Below, piece after piece: positions 14,980-21,798 of a DNA stretch of 28,952 bases. The position numbers and the translations under genes are program-made. The notes below the pieces were generated by a model. That model had not been told where the DNA came from, made no database searches, and worked only from the letters and a program-made list of their open reading frames with translations. Every line of letters begins with the position of its first letter. Within the stretch, counting starts at the first letter, position 1. The DNA is from CAZDAM01 sp964503595 (lineage in GTDB: Bacteria > Muiribacteriota > UBA6191). Location: contig CAZDAM010000034.1 in assembly GCA_964503595.1 (NCBI GenBank), positions 1 to 28,952 on the forward strand, in the 5' to 3' direction.

Positions 14980-14994
14980 GTGTAAAGTGCTCTG
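14980..14994. repeat. Third copy of the repeat
   Basis: GTGTAAAGTGCTCTG matches the copy at 14856-14870 at 13 of 15 positions and in the same orientation. The combined consensus of the three copies, read from the left repeat, is YAGAGSACTTYACAY. Confidence 0.5.
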
Positions 14995-15042
14995 GTTGAC
15001 CATTTCGCTCTCAGGCCAACACTTCAAGAACTGCCGGAAATG

Positions 15043-15070
15043 AAAAAAGTCCGCTTCTGGAGCGGACTTT
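15043..15070 (-). terminator. Rho-independent terminator after tRNA-Ala
   Basis: On the minus strand AAAGTCCGCT-CCAGA-AGCGGACTTT forms a perfect 10-bp stem (15046-15055 with 15061-15070) with a 5-nt loop, followed by a run of six T (part of it paired). It starts 8 nt after the tRNA 3' end. Confidence 0.9.
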
Positions 15071-15077
15071 CTATCAG

Positions 15078-15150
15078 TGGAGCCACGGGGATTCGAACCC
15101 CGGACCTTTTGAATGCCATTCAAACGCGCTACCAACTGCGCCATGACCCC
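15078..15150 (-). tRNA. tRNA-Ala (anticodon GGC)
   Basis: A 73-nt cloverleaf read on the minus strand. The acceptor stem GGGGTCA/TGGCTCC includes the G3-U70 pair that marks alanine tRNAs. It has a D-arm with GCGC stem, an anticodon arm TTTGA-ATGGCAT-TCAAA with anticodon GGC (reads GCC), a 5-nt variable loop, and a T-arm CGGGG-TTCGAAT-CCCCG. The discriminator base is A; CCA is not encoded. It has its own upstream promoter-like site and a strong terminator. Confidence 0.97.
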
Positions 15151-15164
15151 GACAAAGGAACGCT

Positions 15165-15193
15165 ATTATAGGGAAGAGAAAGTCACTCTGCAA
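15165..15193 (-). promoter_or_regulatory. Putative sigma70 promoter for tRNA-Ala
   Basis: Minus strand: TTGCAG (15188-15193), a 17-nt spacer, and a perfect TATAAT (15165-15170), 14 nt upstream of the mature tRNA 5' end. The -35 element lies inside the end of rdgB. The strong -10 supports it, while the -35 is weak. Confidence 0.6.
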
Positions 15194-15791
15194 GCATTTT
15201 TTTCATCAGGGATTGCAGGGCCAAAGAGCGGTGACTCAGGGAATTCTTCTGGGCAGGCGGACGGTTGGCCAGACTTCTGGAGTCAGGAAGATAGAAGATT
15301 GGATCATAGCCAAACCCTTCCGTCCCGGTTTCATGCAACTTGAGAACACCATGCAGGCGACCTTCGGCAATCCACTCTTTTTCAGGAGCCTTCAGGACGA
15401 GGGCACACTCAAACCAGGCAGGTACTCCAGTGGATTCCAGTTCGTAGGAAAAACCTGCTTTGCCGAGCGTCTCCAGTACAAGGGCACGACGGTCCCGGTC
15501 TGCCTTTGCAATCCTCGCGGAGTGAATTCCCGGCCAGCCTTCTAGGCAAGGAATCACAAGACCACTATCATCAGCAAGAGTGGGAAGACGGGCTCGGGAA
15601 AACCAGTATTCAGCCTTTAGCCTGGCATTGGCGACAAAGCTGAGACCGTCTTCTTCGGGCTCACCGACAAGACCAAGATCTCCAAGTCCGATAGAGGAAA
15701 TACCAAGGCCTTCCCTGAGGATGGCTTCCATCTCCAGAAACTTGCCGGAATTACCGGTTGCCAGCAATAAAGCATCAGGCCTGAAGGGCAT
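15183..15791 (-). CDS. rdgB: dITP/XTP pyrophosphatase (RdgB/HAM1)
   Basis: A 202-residue Ham1-family house-cleaning enzyme that hydrolyses dITP, ITP and XTP to monophosphates, keeping deaminated purines out of nucleic acids. Motifs are LLATGNSGKFLEME at the N-terminus (T/SxNxxK), LADDSGLVIPCLEGWPGIHS with the metal Asp pair, and the C-terminal EGFGYDPIFYLP and NSLSHRSLAL (family SHR). I use ATG 15791, 17 nt inside the end of rph; a TTG at 15806 is possible but adds nothing conserved. The adjacency of rph and rdgB is common in bacteria. Confidence 0.93.
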   Translation of the reverse strand: MPFRPDALLLATGNSGKFLEMEAILREGLGISSIGLGDLGLVGEPEEDGLSFVANARLKAEYWFSRARLPTLADDSGLVIPCLEGWPGIHSARIAKADRDRRALVLETLGKAGFSYELESTGVPAWFECALVLKAPEKEWIAEGRLHGVLKLHETGTEGFGYDPIFYLPDSRSLANRPPAQKNSLSHRSLALQSLMKKMLAE

Positions 15792-16485
15792 GCTTCTGGA
15801 GTTCAAAAATCTGCTGACAGGCTGCTTTACCTCTCTTTAAGAGATCAAAAAGCTTTTCCTCCGAAATAGCTTCTCCCTCTGCCGTGGCCTGAACCTCGAC
15901 AAAGCGTCCAGAGCCAAGCATCACCAGATTGGAATCCGTATCCGCTATCGAGTCTTCATCATAATCAAGATCCGTGAGGATCTGATCGCCCAGAAGCCCC
16001 AAAGACACAGCACAGACCTGTTCCCTGAGAAATCCCATCTGTATCTTGCCTGACGCCTCTAGTTTCTGACAAGCCAGAGCCAGGGCCACCCAGGCCCCAT
16101 TGATGGAAGCCGTCCGGGTTCCGCCATCAGCCTGCAAAACATCGCAGTCGATGGCAAAGGTGAAACCCGGAGCTTTGGACAAATCCACTCCAGCCCGAAG
16201 CGAGCGCCCGATCAGACGCTGGATCTCCTGCGTGCGGCCCGAGACCTTTTCGCGCTCCCTGCGACCTCTGGTATGGGTTGCTGAGGGAAGCATGGCATAC
16301 TCAGCCGTCAGCCAGCCCTCTGTTTCCGGATTTCTCCATGATGGAACCCTAGCTTCGACACTCACGGTACAAAGCACATGGGTATGGCCCCATTCCACCA
16401 GACAGGAGCCCGCTGCATAGCGGTTTTTATCCACCGAAAACTTCAGAGGTCGAATGGCATCTACTGCCCGCTGGAAGCTTCTCAC
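15775..16485 (-). CDS. rph: Ribonuclease PH
   Basis: A 236-residue phosphorolytic 3' exoribonuclease that trims tRNA 3' ends. Family signatures are GHTHVLCTVSVEARVPSW near residue 33, WLTAEYAMLPSATHTR near 58, GRTQEIQRLIGRSLRA near 83, and DCDVLQADGGTRTASINGA near 113, plus DLDYDEDSIADTDSNLVM near 170 with the active-site acidic residues. Length is normal. It begins with GTG overlapping the ppiD stop as GTGA and is followed by rdgB and a tRNA gene lacking an encoded CCA, a fitting neighbourhood for a tRNA 3'-processing enzyme. Confidence 0.96.
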   Translation of the reverse strand: MRSFQRAVDAIRPLKFSVDKNRYAAGSCLVEWGHTHVLCTVSVEARVPSWRNPETEGWLTAEYAMLPSATHTRGRREREKVSGRTQEIQRLIGRSLRAGVDLSKAPGFTFAIDCDVLQADGGTRTASINGAWVALALACQKLEASGKIQMGFLREQVCAVSLGLLGDQILTDLDYDEDSIADTDSNLVMLGSGRFVEVQATAEGEAISEEKLFDLLKRGKAACQQIFELQKHALQA

Positions 16486-19082
16486 GCCTGACCTTTCAGG
16501 ATTTCAATACCCTGGGCCCGGTTTCTCAGCTCCTGGAGGTACTGCATCAGTACTTCGCCACGCTTGGCCTGACGCAGATCCTCAAGGATTTTTTCCCGGA
16601 CTTCAATCAGACCCAGTTTGCGCTCTTCCTTCTTCTCAACCAGTTTGACCACGTGCCAGCCATAGCTTGACTGAACCGGAGTATCCAGAACTTCTCCCGG
16701 GTTCAAAGCCTTGATTCTTTCCTGGCCATCGACGGAGAAAAAGCTGACGTCATTCAGCGAAATCTTGCCATCGTTATTGTTGAACGTAGCCCGATCCAGA
16801 TTCAGGGTGGAGCGGCCAGCCTGCTCAATCGTCAGACCACCGGAGAGAATCGAATTCAGCTGAGAAGCCGCTATCTCCTGAGTCTTGTAAAGAATCTGCT
16901 GGACCACAAAAGTACCTGCCTGCTCAAACTGGGTCGGATTGCTGCGGTAGTACTCCAGAATCTCCTGCTCGCTGACAGAGAGAGTCATGGCTTCCTGAAT
17001 TTCACTGCGGACTTCCTCAAAACCGGAGTATTCCGGAGGATAAACCTTATGGGATTTGGCCCAGATGGTTCCAGGCTCAACGGAAATCCCCTGAGAAATC
17101 TCTCCGGCTTTCAGGTATTTGAGGCTGTTGACCTGCATGGGACCAAGACCGCTGGAAAGACCAAAGTCCACTAGCTGGGCGGCCTGCTCGGCCGCAGGAT
17201 CGATTTCCATTGCGGAAAAGACCTGATCGGCTCCCACGGAAGCATCGTTATACTGCAAGGCCACTTCCTCGAACTTCTGTCCAGTATCCAAAGCTTCCTG
17301 AACCCTTTTGACGCGGGCCTCATAGTGAGCTTTGAGCCTTGAAGCCAGAAGCTCGCCACGAATGATACTTTCCACATCCTTAAGCGGTTTTCTTTCCGGA
17401 GCAAGCAGGCGGTTGACCTTCAGAAGATGAAAGCCACTGGCCGTTTCAACGGCTTCGGAAACCTCGCCAGCCTTGAGTTTGCTGATCGCCTGAAGAACCG
17501 GAGGATCCATTTCATCCCCTCCGGATGTCAGAGTTCCCAGGCTGCCTTCCGGATTTCCTTCTCCAAGATAGACAATCCCGACAACGCCTCCGTTCTCTTT
17601 CTTTCCGGTTGAAAGCTCTTCCACCAGTTTTTCAAAACTGGTTTCCCGCTTCTTGATCCGGGCTGTGGCATCATCGAGGATTTCATAGGCCTTTTTGGAA
17701 ACCCCAATGGCTTTAGCCAGTCTCAGAGCATCTTCCTTCGCCTGGGCAAATGGTTTCAGGCCACCTTCCTGGCGCTCTTCATTGAAGATGATGTGATACC
17801 CAAAGCTTGATTCAATCGGCTCACTGATTTCCTTCATCGGACCTTCAAAAGCGTATTTTTCAAATGGAGGTACCATCATCCCCTTGGGGAAAAAGCCCAG
17901 ATCGCCACCATTCGCACCACTGCCTGGATCCTGACTGTGCTCTTTGGCCGCATCTTCAAAGCTGACCTCTCCGGAAAGAATGCTATCCCGGATCCTGGTG
18001 ATTTCAGCCAGAGCCTCTTCCTTGCTTCTTTCTGAACCCGTGCGAATCAGAATATGGCGGGAACGGGTCTTGGCCACCTGCTGGAATTCTTCAGGGTGTT
18101 CCTCATAGTAAGCCTTAGCATCAGAATCAGTCAGGCTCAGACTTTTCTCCAGGCTTTCCCGGCTTAAGAAAAGATCGGCCACTTCAGCCCGCTTGGGGCT
18201 CAGAAAGCGGGAACTGGCTATCTTGTAGTAGGCCTCAACCTCAGTAGCCCCAATCGAAGCTGCTACCGATTCCTTATCCTTTGGAGACTGCTCGGATACC
18301 AGCATAAAGCTGAGATCAGCCGTGATGGGCTTCTGCCAGCGGGCCTGATGACGGGAGTAGTAAGCCTGCATGGATGCCTCATCCACTCTTGATTTCAACT
18401 CTTCGCGGATCTGGGCTTCAACCTGTTCCAGAGGAAGAACCTGGCCATCGGCTCCCTTGTAGTTCTCACGATTGGCCTGATAATAGACCTGGACTTCGTC
18501 ATCCTGAATTTCGCGGGCTTCAAACAGATGCTCTCCCAAGGCTCCCAGCATAAGCTGGGGACGCAGATAAGACTTGAAGTCCTCAACCGAAGCAAATCCA
18601 TTCTGCTGCAAAAACTGCTGAAAGGAATCCTCACTGCCGGTCTGCTGACGAAGTCTTGCAATCTGCTCTTCCAGACTGGTTGTGACATCCAGTTTCTGGG
18701 CGGAACCCTCAAGAACCATCAGTCGCTGGGAAATCAGTTCGTCCAGAGCCTGGTCTTCCATCATCTTGCGAAACATTTCCGGAATGGAAGCCAGCCGATC
18801 CCGATAGCCCCGCTCAGCCAGATAGCGCTGGAACTGCCCCTCTGTAATCGTGCTTGTGGTGTTGTGCATCTTCACAACAGCTAAAGGGGTTTCCGACTGG
18901 AATCCACGCATCATGGCGGAAGTTTCAGCCATCTGGTCTGCTGCTCCTTCAGCAGCTCTTGCCCTGGCAGCCTGATTATCAAAATAACCCGCCGCCCCAA
19001 TCAGGAAGATGGAGAGGACAAAGGCAATCACGATAAACCAAATGATACCTTTCATTTTTTTGCGAATCTCATCTATGAGCAT
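16482..19082 (-). CDS. PpiD/SurA-like periplasmic folding factor with several parvulin domains
   Basis: An 866-residue inner-membrane-anchored chaperone/peptidyl-prolyl isomerase. There is one N-terminal membrane helix at about residues 12-32 after a basic start. A SurA_N-like region (about 65-330) precedes a canonical parvulin domain at about 338-435 (RSRHILIRTG, GGDLGFFPKG, SSFGYHIIF). A second, degenerate parvulin follows at about 500-557 (GSLGTL, ASGFHLLKV), and a third at about 723-815 (FVVQQILYK, SSYGWHVVKL). E. coli PpiD is about 620 aa with one parvulin domain, so this one is long. It would act on outer-membrane and periplasmic clients in transit. It heads the ppiD-rph-rdgB operon behind a good promoter and is divergent from a predicted outer-membrane barrel gene, a possible client. 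Confidence 0.88.
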   Translation of the reverse strand: MLIDEIRKKMKGIIWFIVIAFVLSIFLIGAAGYFDNQAARARAAEGAADQMAETSAMMRGFQSETPLAVVKMHNTTSTITEGQFQRYLAERGYRDRLASIPEMFRKMMEDQALDELISQRLMVLEGSAQKLDVTTSLEEQIARLRQQTGSEDSFQQFLQQNGFASVEDFKSYLRPQLMLGALGEHLFEAREIQDDEVQVYYQANRENYKGADGQVLPLEQVEAQIREELKSRVDEASMQAYYSRHQARWQKPITADLSFMLVSEQSPKDKESVAASIGATEVEAYYKIASSRFLSPKRAEVADLFLSRESLEKSLSLTDSDAKAYYEEHPEEFQQVAKTRSRHILIRTGSERSKEEALAEITRIRDSILSGEVSFEDAAKEHSQDPGSGANGGDLGFFPKGMMVPPFEKYAFEGPMKEISEPIESSFGYHIIFNEERQEGGLKPFAQAKEDALRLAKAIGVSKKAYEILDDATARIKKRETSFEKLVEELSTGKKENGGVVGIVYLGEGNPEGSLGTLTSGGDEMDPPVLQAISKLKAGEVSEAVETASGFHLLKVNRLLAPERKPLKDVESIIRGELLASRLKAHYEARVKRVQEALDTGQKFEEVALQYNDASVGADQVFSAMEIDPAAEQAAQLVDFGLSSGLGPMQVNSLKYLKAGEISQGISVEPGTIWAKSHKVYPPEYSGFEEVRSEIQEAMTLSVSEQEILEYYRSNPTQFEQAGTFVVQQILYKTQEIAASQLNSILSGGLTIEQAGRSTLNLDRATFNNNDGKISLNDVSFFSVDGQERIKALNPGEVLDTPVQSSYGWHVVKLVEKKEERKLGLIEVREKILEDLRQAKRGEVLMQYLQELRNRAQGIEILKGQA

Positions 19083-19150
19083 GAATCAACCTTCCAGGAA
19101 GTACAGAACTAAAGCCCAGCCTACGATGGGCAGCCAAAAAATGAGTGCTG

Positions 19151-19179
19151 ATTATAGCCACGGTCCCAATAAATTGCAA
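19151..19179 (-). promoter_or_regulatory. Sigma70-type promoter of the ppiD-rph-rdgB operon
   Basis: Minus strand: TTGCAA (19174-19179), exactly 17 nt of spacer, then TATAAT (19151-19156, perfect). The -10 ends about 68 nt before the ppiD ATG, leaving a short leader. This is the best housekeeping-type promoter in the window. Confidence 0.75.
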
Positions 19180-19232
19180 TGCGGCCAAATTCCATCAAAA
19201 ACCCGTCGGTTTCAGTCGAAAACACCAGGGAA

Positions 19233-20645
19233 ATGGCCTTTTTGCGCAAGATAAGCCGAACAGCTCTTTTGTCCTCCCTGATTTGCCCCTGCTTCTGGGG
19301 CCTCCCGGCCTTTGATCCTCTTGAGCCTGAGGATCAGAGACTGGGCTCCCTGCGCATGCTTGCCGTTCAGGCCGGACTACGGGATCAGCTTCTGGAAGAG
19401 GAAGATGCCTATTCCCTCGCACTAGGCCTTCAGCGTGTTCTTTTTTTTCTTTCTGCCAAAAACGGCGAACTCAGAGCCAGAGAAGTCAGGATTGAGGGGC
19501 CCCAGGGGTTTCTGGACCGACTGGCAAAACTGGCCACCCATCTGAAAACAGCCCTTCCCCTGATTGGCAGCAGTGAAGAGGAAATCCACCTGCGTATCGC
19601 TGCTTTTGAAGCAGCCCTTGCCCAACCCCATCTGAGCATTGAGCCCAGAACTGCTACCCGGCAGGGCCTGGAAGTAGAGCAGGCTTCGTTTGGAACCCGC
19701 AGTTACCAGAGCCTTTCCCAGATGGGTACTCTGGTGGATGTCACCATAAAAGGGATTGAAAAAGTAGAAGGAACCTTCAAGGTCGGGACCCGATCTGATC
19801 TCAAATCCGGAAGCTCCCGGACCGGTTCAGACACAACCGTCAGAATCGAAGAAGGTTCCATTCGCTACCAGGCCTCCCGACGAGCCACGGTGGAAGCCGG
19901 CCGCCTGATGAAACTCAGGGGGCTGGGGCTATCTGGACAGGAAACACTGGACGGAGTCGGTGTCAAAACAAGCCTGGGAGAAAACCGGCTCGGAATCGGC
20001 TGGTTTGAAGGATTCAGCGCCGAACTGACCAGTCCTTTCTTTCTGGGAAACCCCTTCACATTCTATACCCGTGAAGCCAAAGTCAGCGGAGTCACCGAGA
20101 AAGCCTGGTTTACCGGGATTCATGCCAGCGCTAAATCCGGGCGCATCTTGTGGGATACCCAGATCGCCGAATTTCACGATCCCTTCGGACGCTCAAGCTC
20201 GGAATCCGCCGGACTTCGCCTCGGCCTTTCTCTGGGGCGCAATTTCAAGCTGAACACGGCTTACACAACAACAGAAAAAGGTTTTCGGTCAGCCGGAGAC
20301 AGCTCTCCATTTCTAAGGGAAGGCGGCATTCTTCAGGATGCGCTTTTATCGCTCTCATCCTATTACGGGAAAGACATCCGGGAAATGGCTGGCTATGATG
20401 GCCTGCACGCGGGACTGGATCTGAATCATTCCCGTGCAGGGAATTTCGGGATCAGCCTCGATCGAGGCGACGATCAGAACCTCAGCGATGGCCAGCAATC
20501 CTTTTGGCTTTCCACCCTTCACTGGCAGAAGCGGCTTGGAATGGGAACCCGTCTGAGCCTGTCTCTTCACCGCCTGACCTGGGATGCCACGACCCAGGAA
20601 GAAGATTTCAATCTGATTCGCTCCGCAGTCGCCTTTGATTTCTAG
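19233..20645 (+). CDS. Predicted outer-membrane beta-barrel protein
   Basis: A 470-residue protein with an N-terminal signal peptide (MAFLRKISRTALLSSLICPC). A helical periplasmic segment (about 30-130) precedes a long region of alternating, amphipathic, Gly/aromatic-punctuated strands (for example NRLGIGWFEGFSAELTS, AGLRLGLSLGRNFKLNTAY, LGMGTRLSLSLHRLTWD). The chain ends in FDF, and a terminal aromatic is the usual BAM-recognised barrel end. I start at ATG 19233, directly before the signal peptide; an in-frame ATG at 19179 would add 18 residues and overlap the ppiD promoter. I do not recognise the family; porin, transporter or structural roles are all open. Its stop shares CTAG with the convergent gene ending at 20642. 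Confidence 0.7.
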   Translation: MAFLRKISRTALLSSLICPCFWGLPAFDPLEPEDQRLGSLRMLAVQAGLRDQLLEEEDAYSLALGLQRVLFFLSAKNGELRAREVRIEGPQGFLDRLAKLATHLKTALPLIGSSEEEIHLRIAAFEAALAQPHLSIEPRTATRQGLEVEQASFGTRSYQSLSQMGTLVDVTIKGIEKVEGTFKVGTRSDLKSGSSRTGSDTTVRIEEGSIRYQASRRATVEAGRLMKLRGLGLSGQETLDGVGVKTSLGENRLGIGWFEGFSAELTSPFFLGNPFTFYTREAKVSGVTEKAWFTGIHASAKSGRILWDTQIAEFHDPFGRSSSESAGLRLGLSLGRNFKLNTAYTTTEKGFRSAGDSSPFLREGGILQDALLSLSSYYGKDIREMAGYDGLHAGLDLNHSRAGNFGISLDRGDDQNLSDGQQSFWLSTLHWQKRLGMGTRLSLSLHRLTWDATTQEEDFNLIRSAVAFDF

Positions 20646-21091
20646 CGGCGGCGCTCAAACAGGGTTCCCTGAGAAAGACCTTTGCTTTCATTGCCATAGG
20701 CTTTTAAAAGCGGCTTTCTCGCGGAAACTTTCAGACAGTGCTCCCGAAAAGTACGGGCCACATCACCCGTTTGAAGCAGAAGCTTTTCTTCGGCTTCCTT
20801 CAAAGCCCCAAGGCGCTCCCTTAGATCTTTGACAATCTGCTGGAACTCTGCGGGACCCTCATTCTCAAGATAGATCAGAATCGGCACATCGTTGTTCTGG
20901 GCCTGCTCCGCAAGCTTCACCAGAGCCTGGCTCAGAGCCTCCAGAATCTGCCCCCTGGTCTGAAGCTCTTCGGTGAGACTGCCTGACATAGAGACGGGCT
21001 CCTGCTCCAGAAGTCTGGAAATCCGTGCATTCAGACTTTCCCAGGCTCCGGTTTTTTCGGCCACCAGGCTAAGATAATGTGCCGTTTTCAT
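20642..21091 (-). CDS. Small helical protein, weakly FlgN-like
   Basis: A 149-residue, almost fully helical protein with heptad-like Leu spacing (LTEELQTRGQILEALSQALV, LRERLGALKEAEEKLLLQ). The basic tail contains LLKAYG and ends in FERRR. Helical content and a YG...F-[DE]-R tail recall the flagellar chaperone FlgN, but no other flagellar gene is nearby and the match is by eye only. It starts 4 nt after the YbaB stop, so the two are translationally coupled. Its stop overlaps that of the convergent barrel gene. Confidence 0.65.
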   Translation of the reverse strand: MKTAHYLSLVAEKTGAWESLNARISRLLEQEPVSMSGSLTEELQTRGQILEALSQALVKLAEQAQNNDVPILIYLENEGPAEFQQIVKDLRERLGALKEAEEKLLLQTGDVARTFREHCLKVSARKPLLKAYGNESKGLSQGTLFERRR

Positions 21092-21095
21092 ATTC

Positions 21096-21410
21096 CTAGA
21101 ACAAACCAGGAATTTTCATGCCACCCGTAAGGGAAGACATCTGGGTTTCTTTTTCCTCTAAAGCTTTTCTCTGGGCATCCTTGATTGCTGCAAGAACCAC
21201 ATCTTCCAGCATTTCCACATCCTGAGGATCCACTGCCTCCGGCATGAATTTCACGGAAAGAACTTCCATTCGTCCATTCACAGTAGCTGTTGCCATACCG
21301 CCACCAGCGCTGCCTTCAAATGTCTTGGCATCCAGTTCTTCCTGCTTGGCCTGCATTTCAGACTGCATGCGCTGGGCCTGTTCCATCAGTTTTCCGAGCT
21401 GATTCTGCAT
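21096..21410 (-). CDS. YbaB/EbfC-family nucleoid-associated protein
   Basis: A 104-residue DNA-binding protein of the YbaB/EbfC family, which forms tweezer-like dimers on DNA and is often encoded next to recR or dnaX. Visible family features are the helical start QLGKLMEQAQRMQSEMQAKQ, the strand region GGGMATATVNGRMEVLSVKF, MLEDVVLAAIKDAQRKALEE, and the flexible MSSLTGGMKIPGLF tail. ATG 21410 has AAGGAG 5 nt upstream, so the longer frame from 21437 is not used. Here it lies after the ATP synthase operon, behind a hairpin, rather than next to recombination genes. Confidence 0.9.
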   Translation of the reverse strand: MQNQLGKLMEQAQRMQSEMQAKQEELDAKTFEGSAGGGMATATVNGRMEVLSVKFMPEAVDPQDVEMLEDVVLAAIKDAQRKALEEKETQMSSLTGGMKIPGLF

Positions 21411-21463
21411 GATTTCTCCTTCTTGATTCCTTATCAATAAAATCGCATAAATGATCGTAAAAT

Positions 21464-21493
21464 GACAGCAGCCCGTCCAAATGGACAGGCTGC
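21464..21493 (-). terminator. Hairpin after the ATP synthase operon, probable terminator
   Basis: On the minus strand an 11-bp stem with one mismatch (21468-21478 with 21083+400, i.e. 21483-21493) and a 4-nt loop lies 27 nt after the epsilon stop, followed by TGTCATTTTA. The T-tract is interrupted, so it may be an attenuator that lets some transcription reach ybaB. Confidence 0.5.
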
Positions 21494-21519
21494 ATGTTCA
21501 GGGCATACCAGAGATTGCC

Positions 21520-21786
21520 CTAGGCGGTCGCGGCGTTCTCCGCTTTTTCAGCAAGAAACGTCAGAACCGAGTTTTCAAAATGGGCAATCCCACCCTGAAT
21601 CACCCAGTGTTCCGGTCCGGCCGCATTGCGAATGACCAGTTCTCCCCTGCCAAGCTGAAACAGGGCAGGTGCGTGATCCGGATAGATTTCGGTTTCTCCA
21701 TCCACAATATGAAAGAGTACGCTCTGGGCAATCCGCTCTACAGGCAGACCGCCTGGAGATAGAATTTTAACGGCAAATTCTGACAT
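21520..21786 (-). CDS. atpC: ATP synthase epsilon subunit, short form
   Basis: An 88-residue F1 central-stalk subunit. The N-terminal beta-sandwich is complete (KILSPGGLPVERIAQSVLF, IYPDHAPALFQLGRGELVI, HWVIQGGIAHFENSVLTFLA). The protein then stops. The usual bacterial epsilon has about 130-140 residues with a C-terminal helical hairpin that can rise and block ATP hydrolysis; that domain is absent. Similar short epsilon subunits are known in some lineages, such as green sulfur bacteria. AGGAGG lies just upstream of the ATG. It is the last gene of the operon. Confidence 0.95.
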   Translation of the reverse strand: MSEFAVKILSPGGLPVERIAQSVLFHIVDGETEIYPDHAPALFQLGRGELVIRNAAGPEHWVIQGGIAHFENSVLTFLAEKAENAATA

Positions 21787-21798
21787 GATCCCTCCTGA

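Larger units (their letters stand above)
14763..15042. other. Gene-poor remnant region between the HNH gene and the tRNA
   Basis: The HNH frame stays open to 14868 but has no start codon there. On the plus strand a 22-codon frame at 14891-14959 (MEPWQIDFLNLLGPEFKRFY and two more residues) is too short to trust and I do not recognise it. Two direct copies of a GTGTAAAGTnCTCT element occur (14856-14870, 14980-14994), 124 nt apart, each followed closely by TTGAC or CTGAC. I see no intact gene; it reads like mobile-element debris. Confidence 0.35.

Noticed and set aside
14962..15144. 60-codon minus-strand frame over the tRNA
   Set aside because: It is produced by reading through tRNA-Ala and its terminator, so it is not a protein gene.
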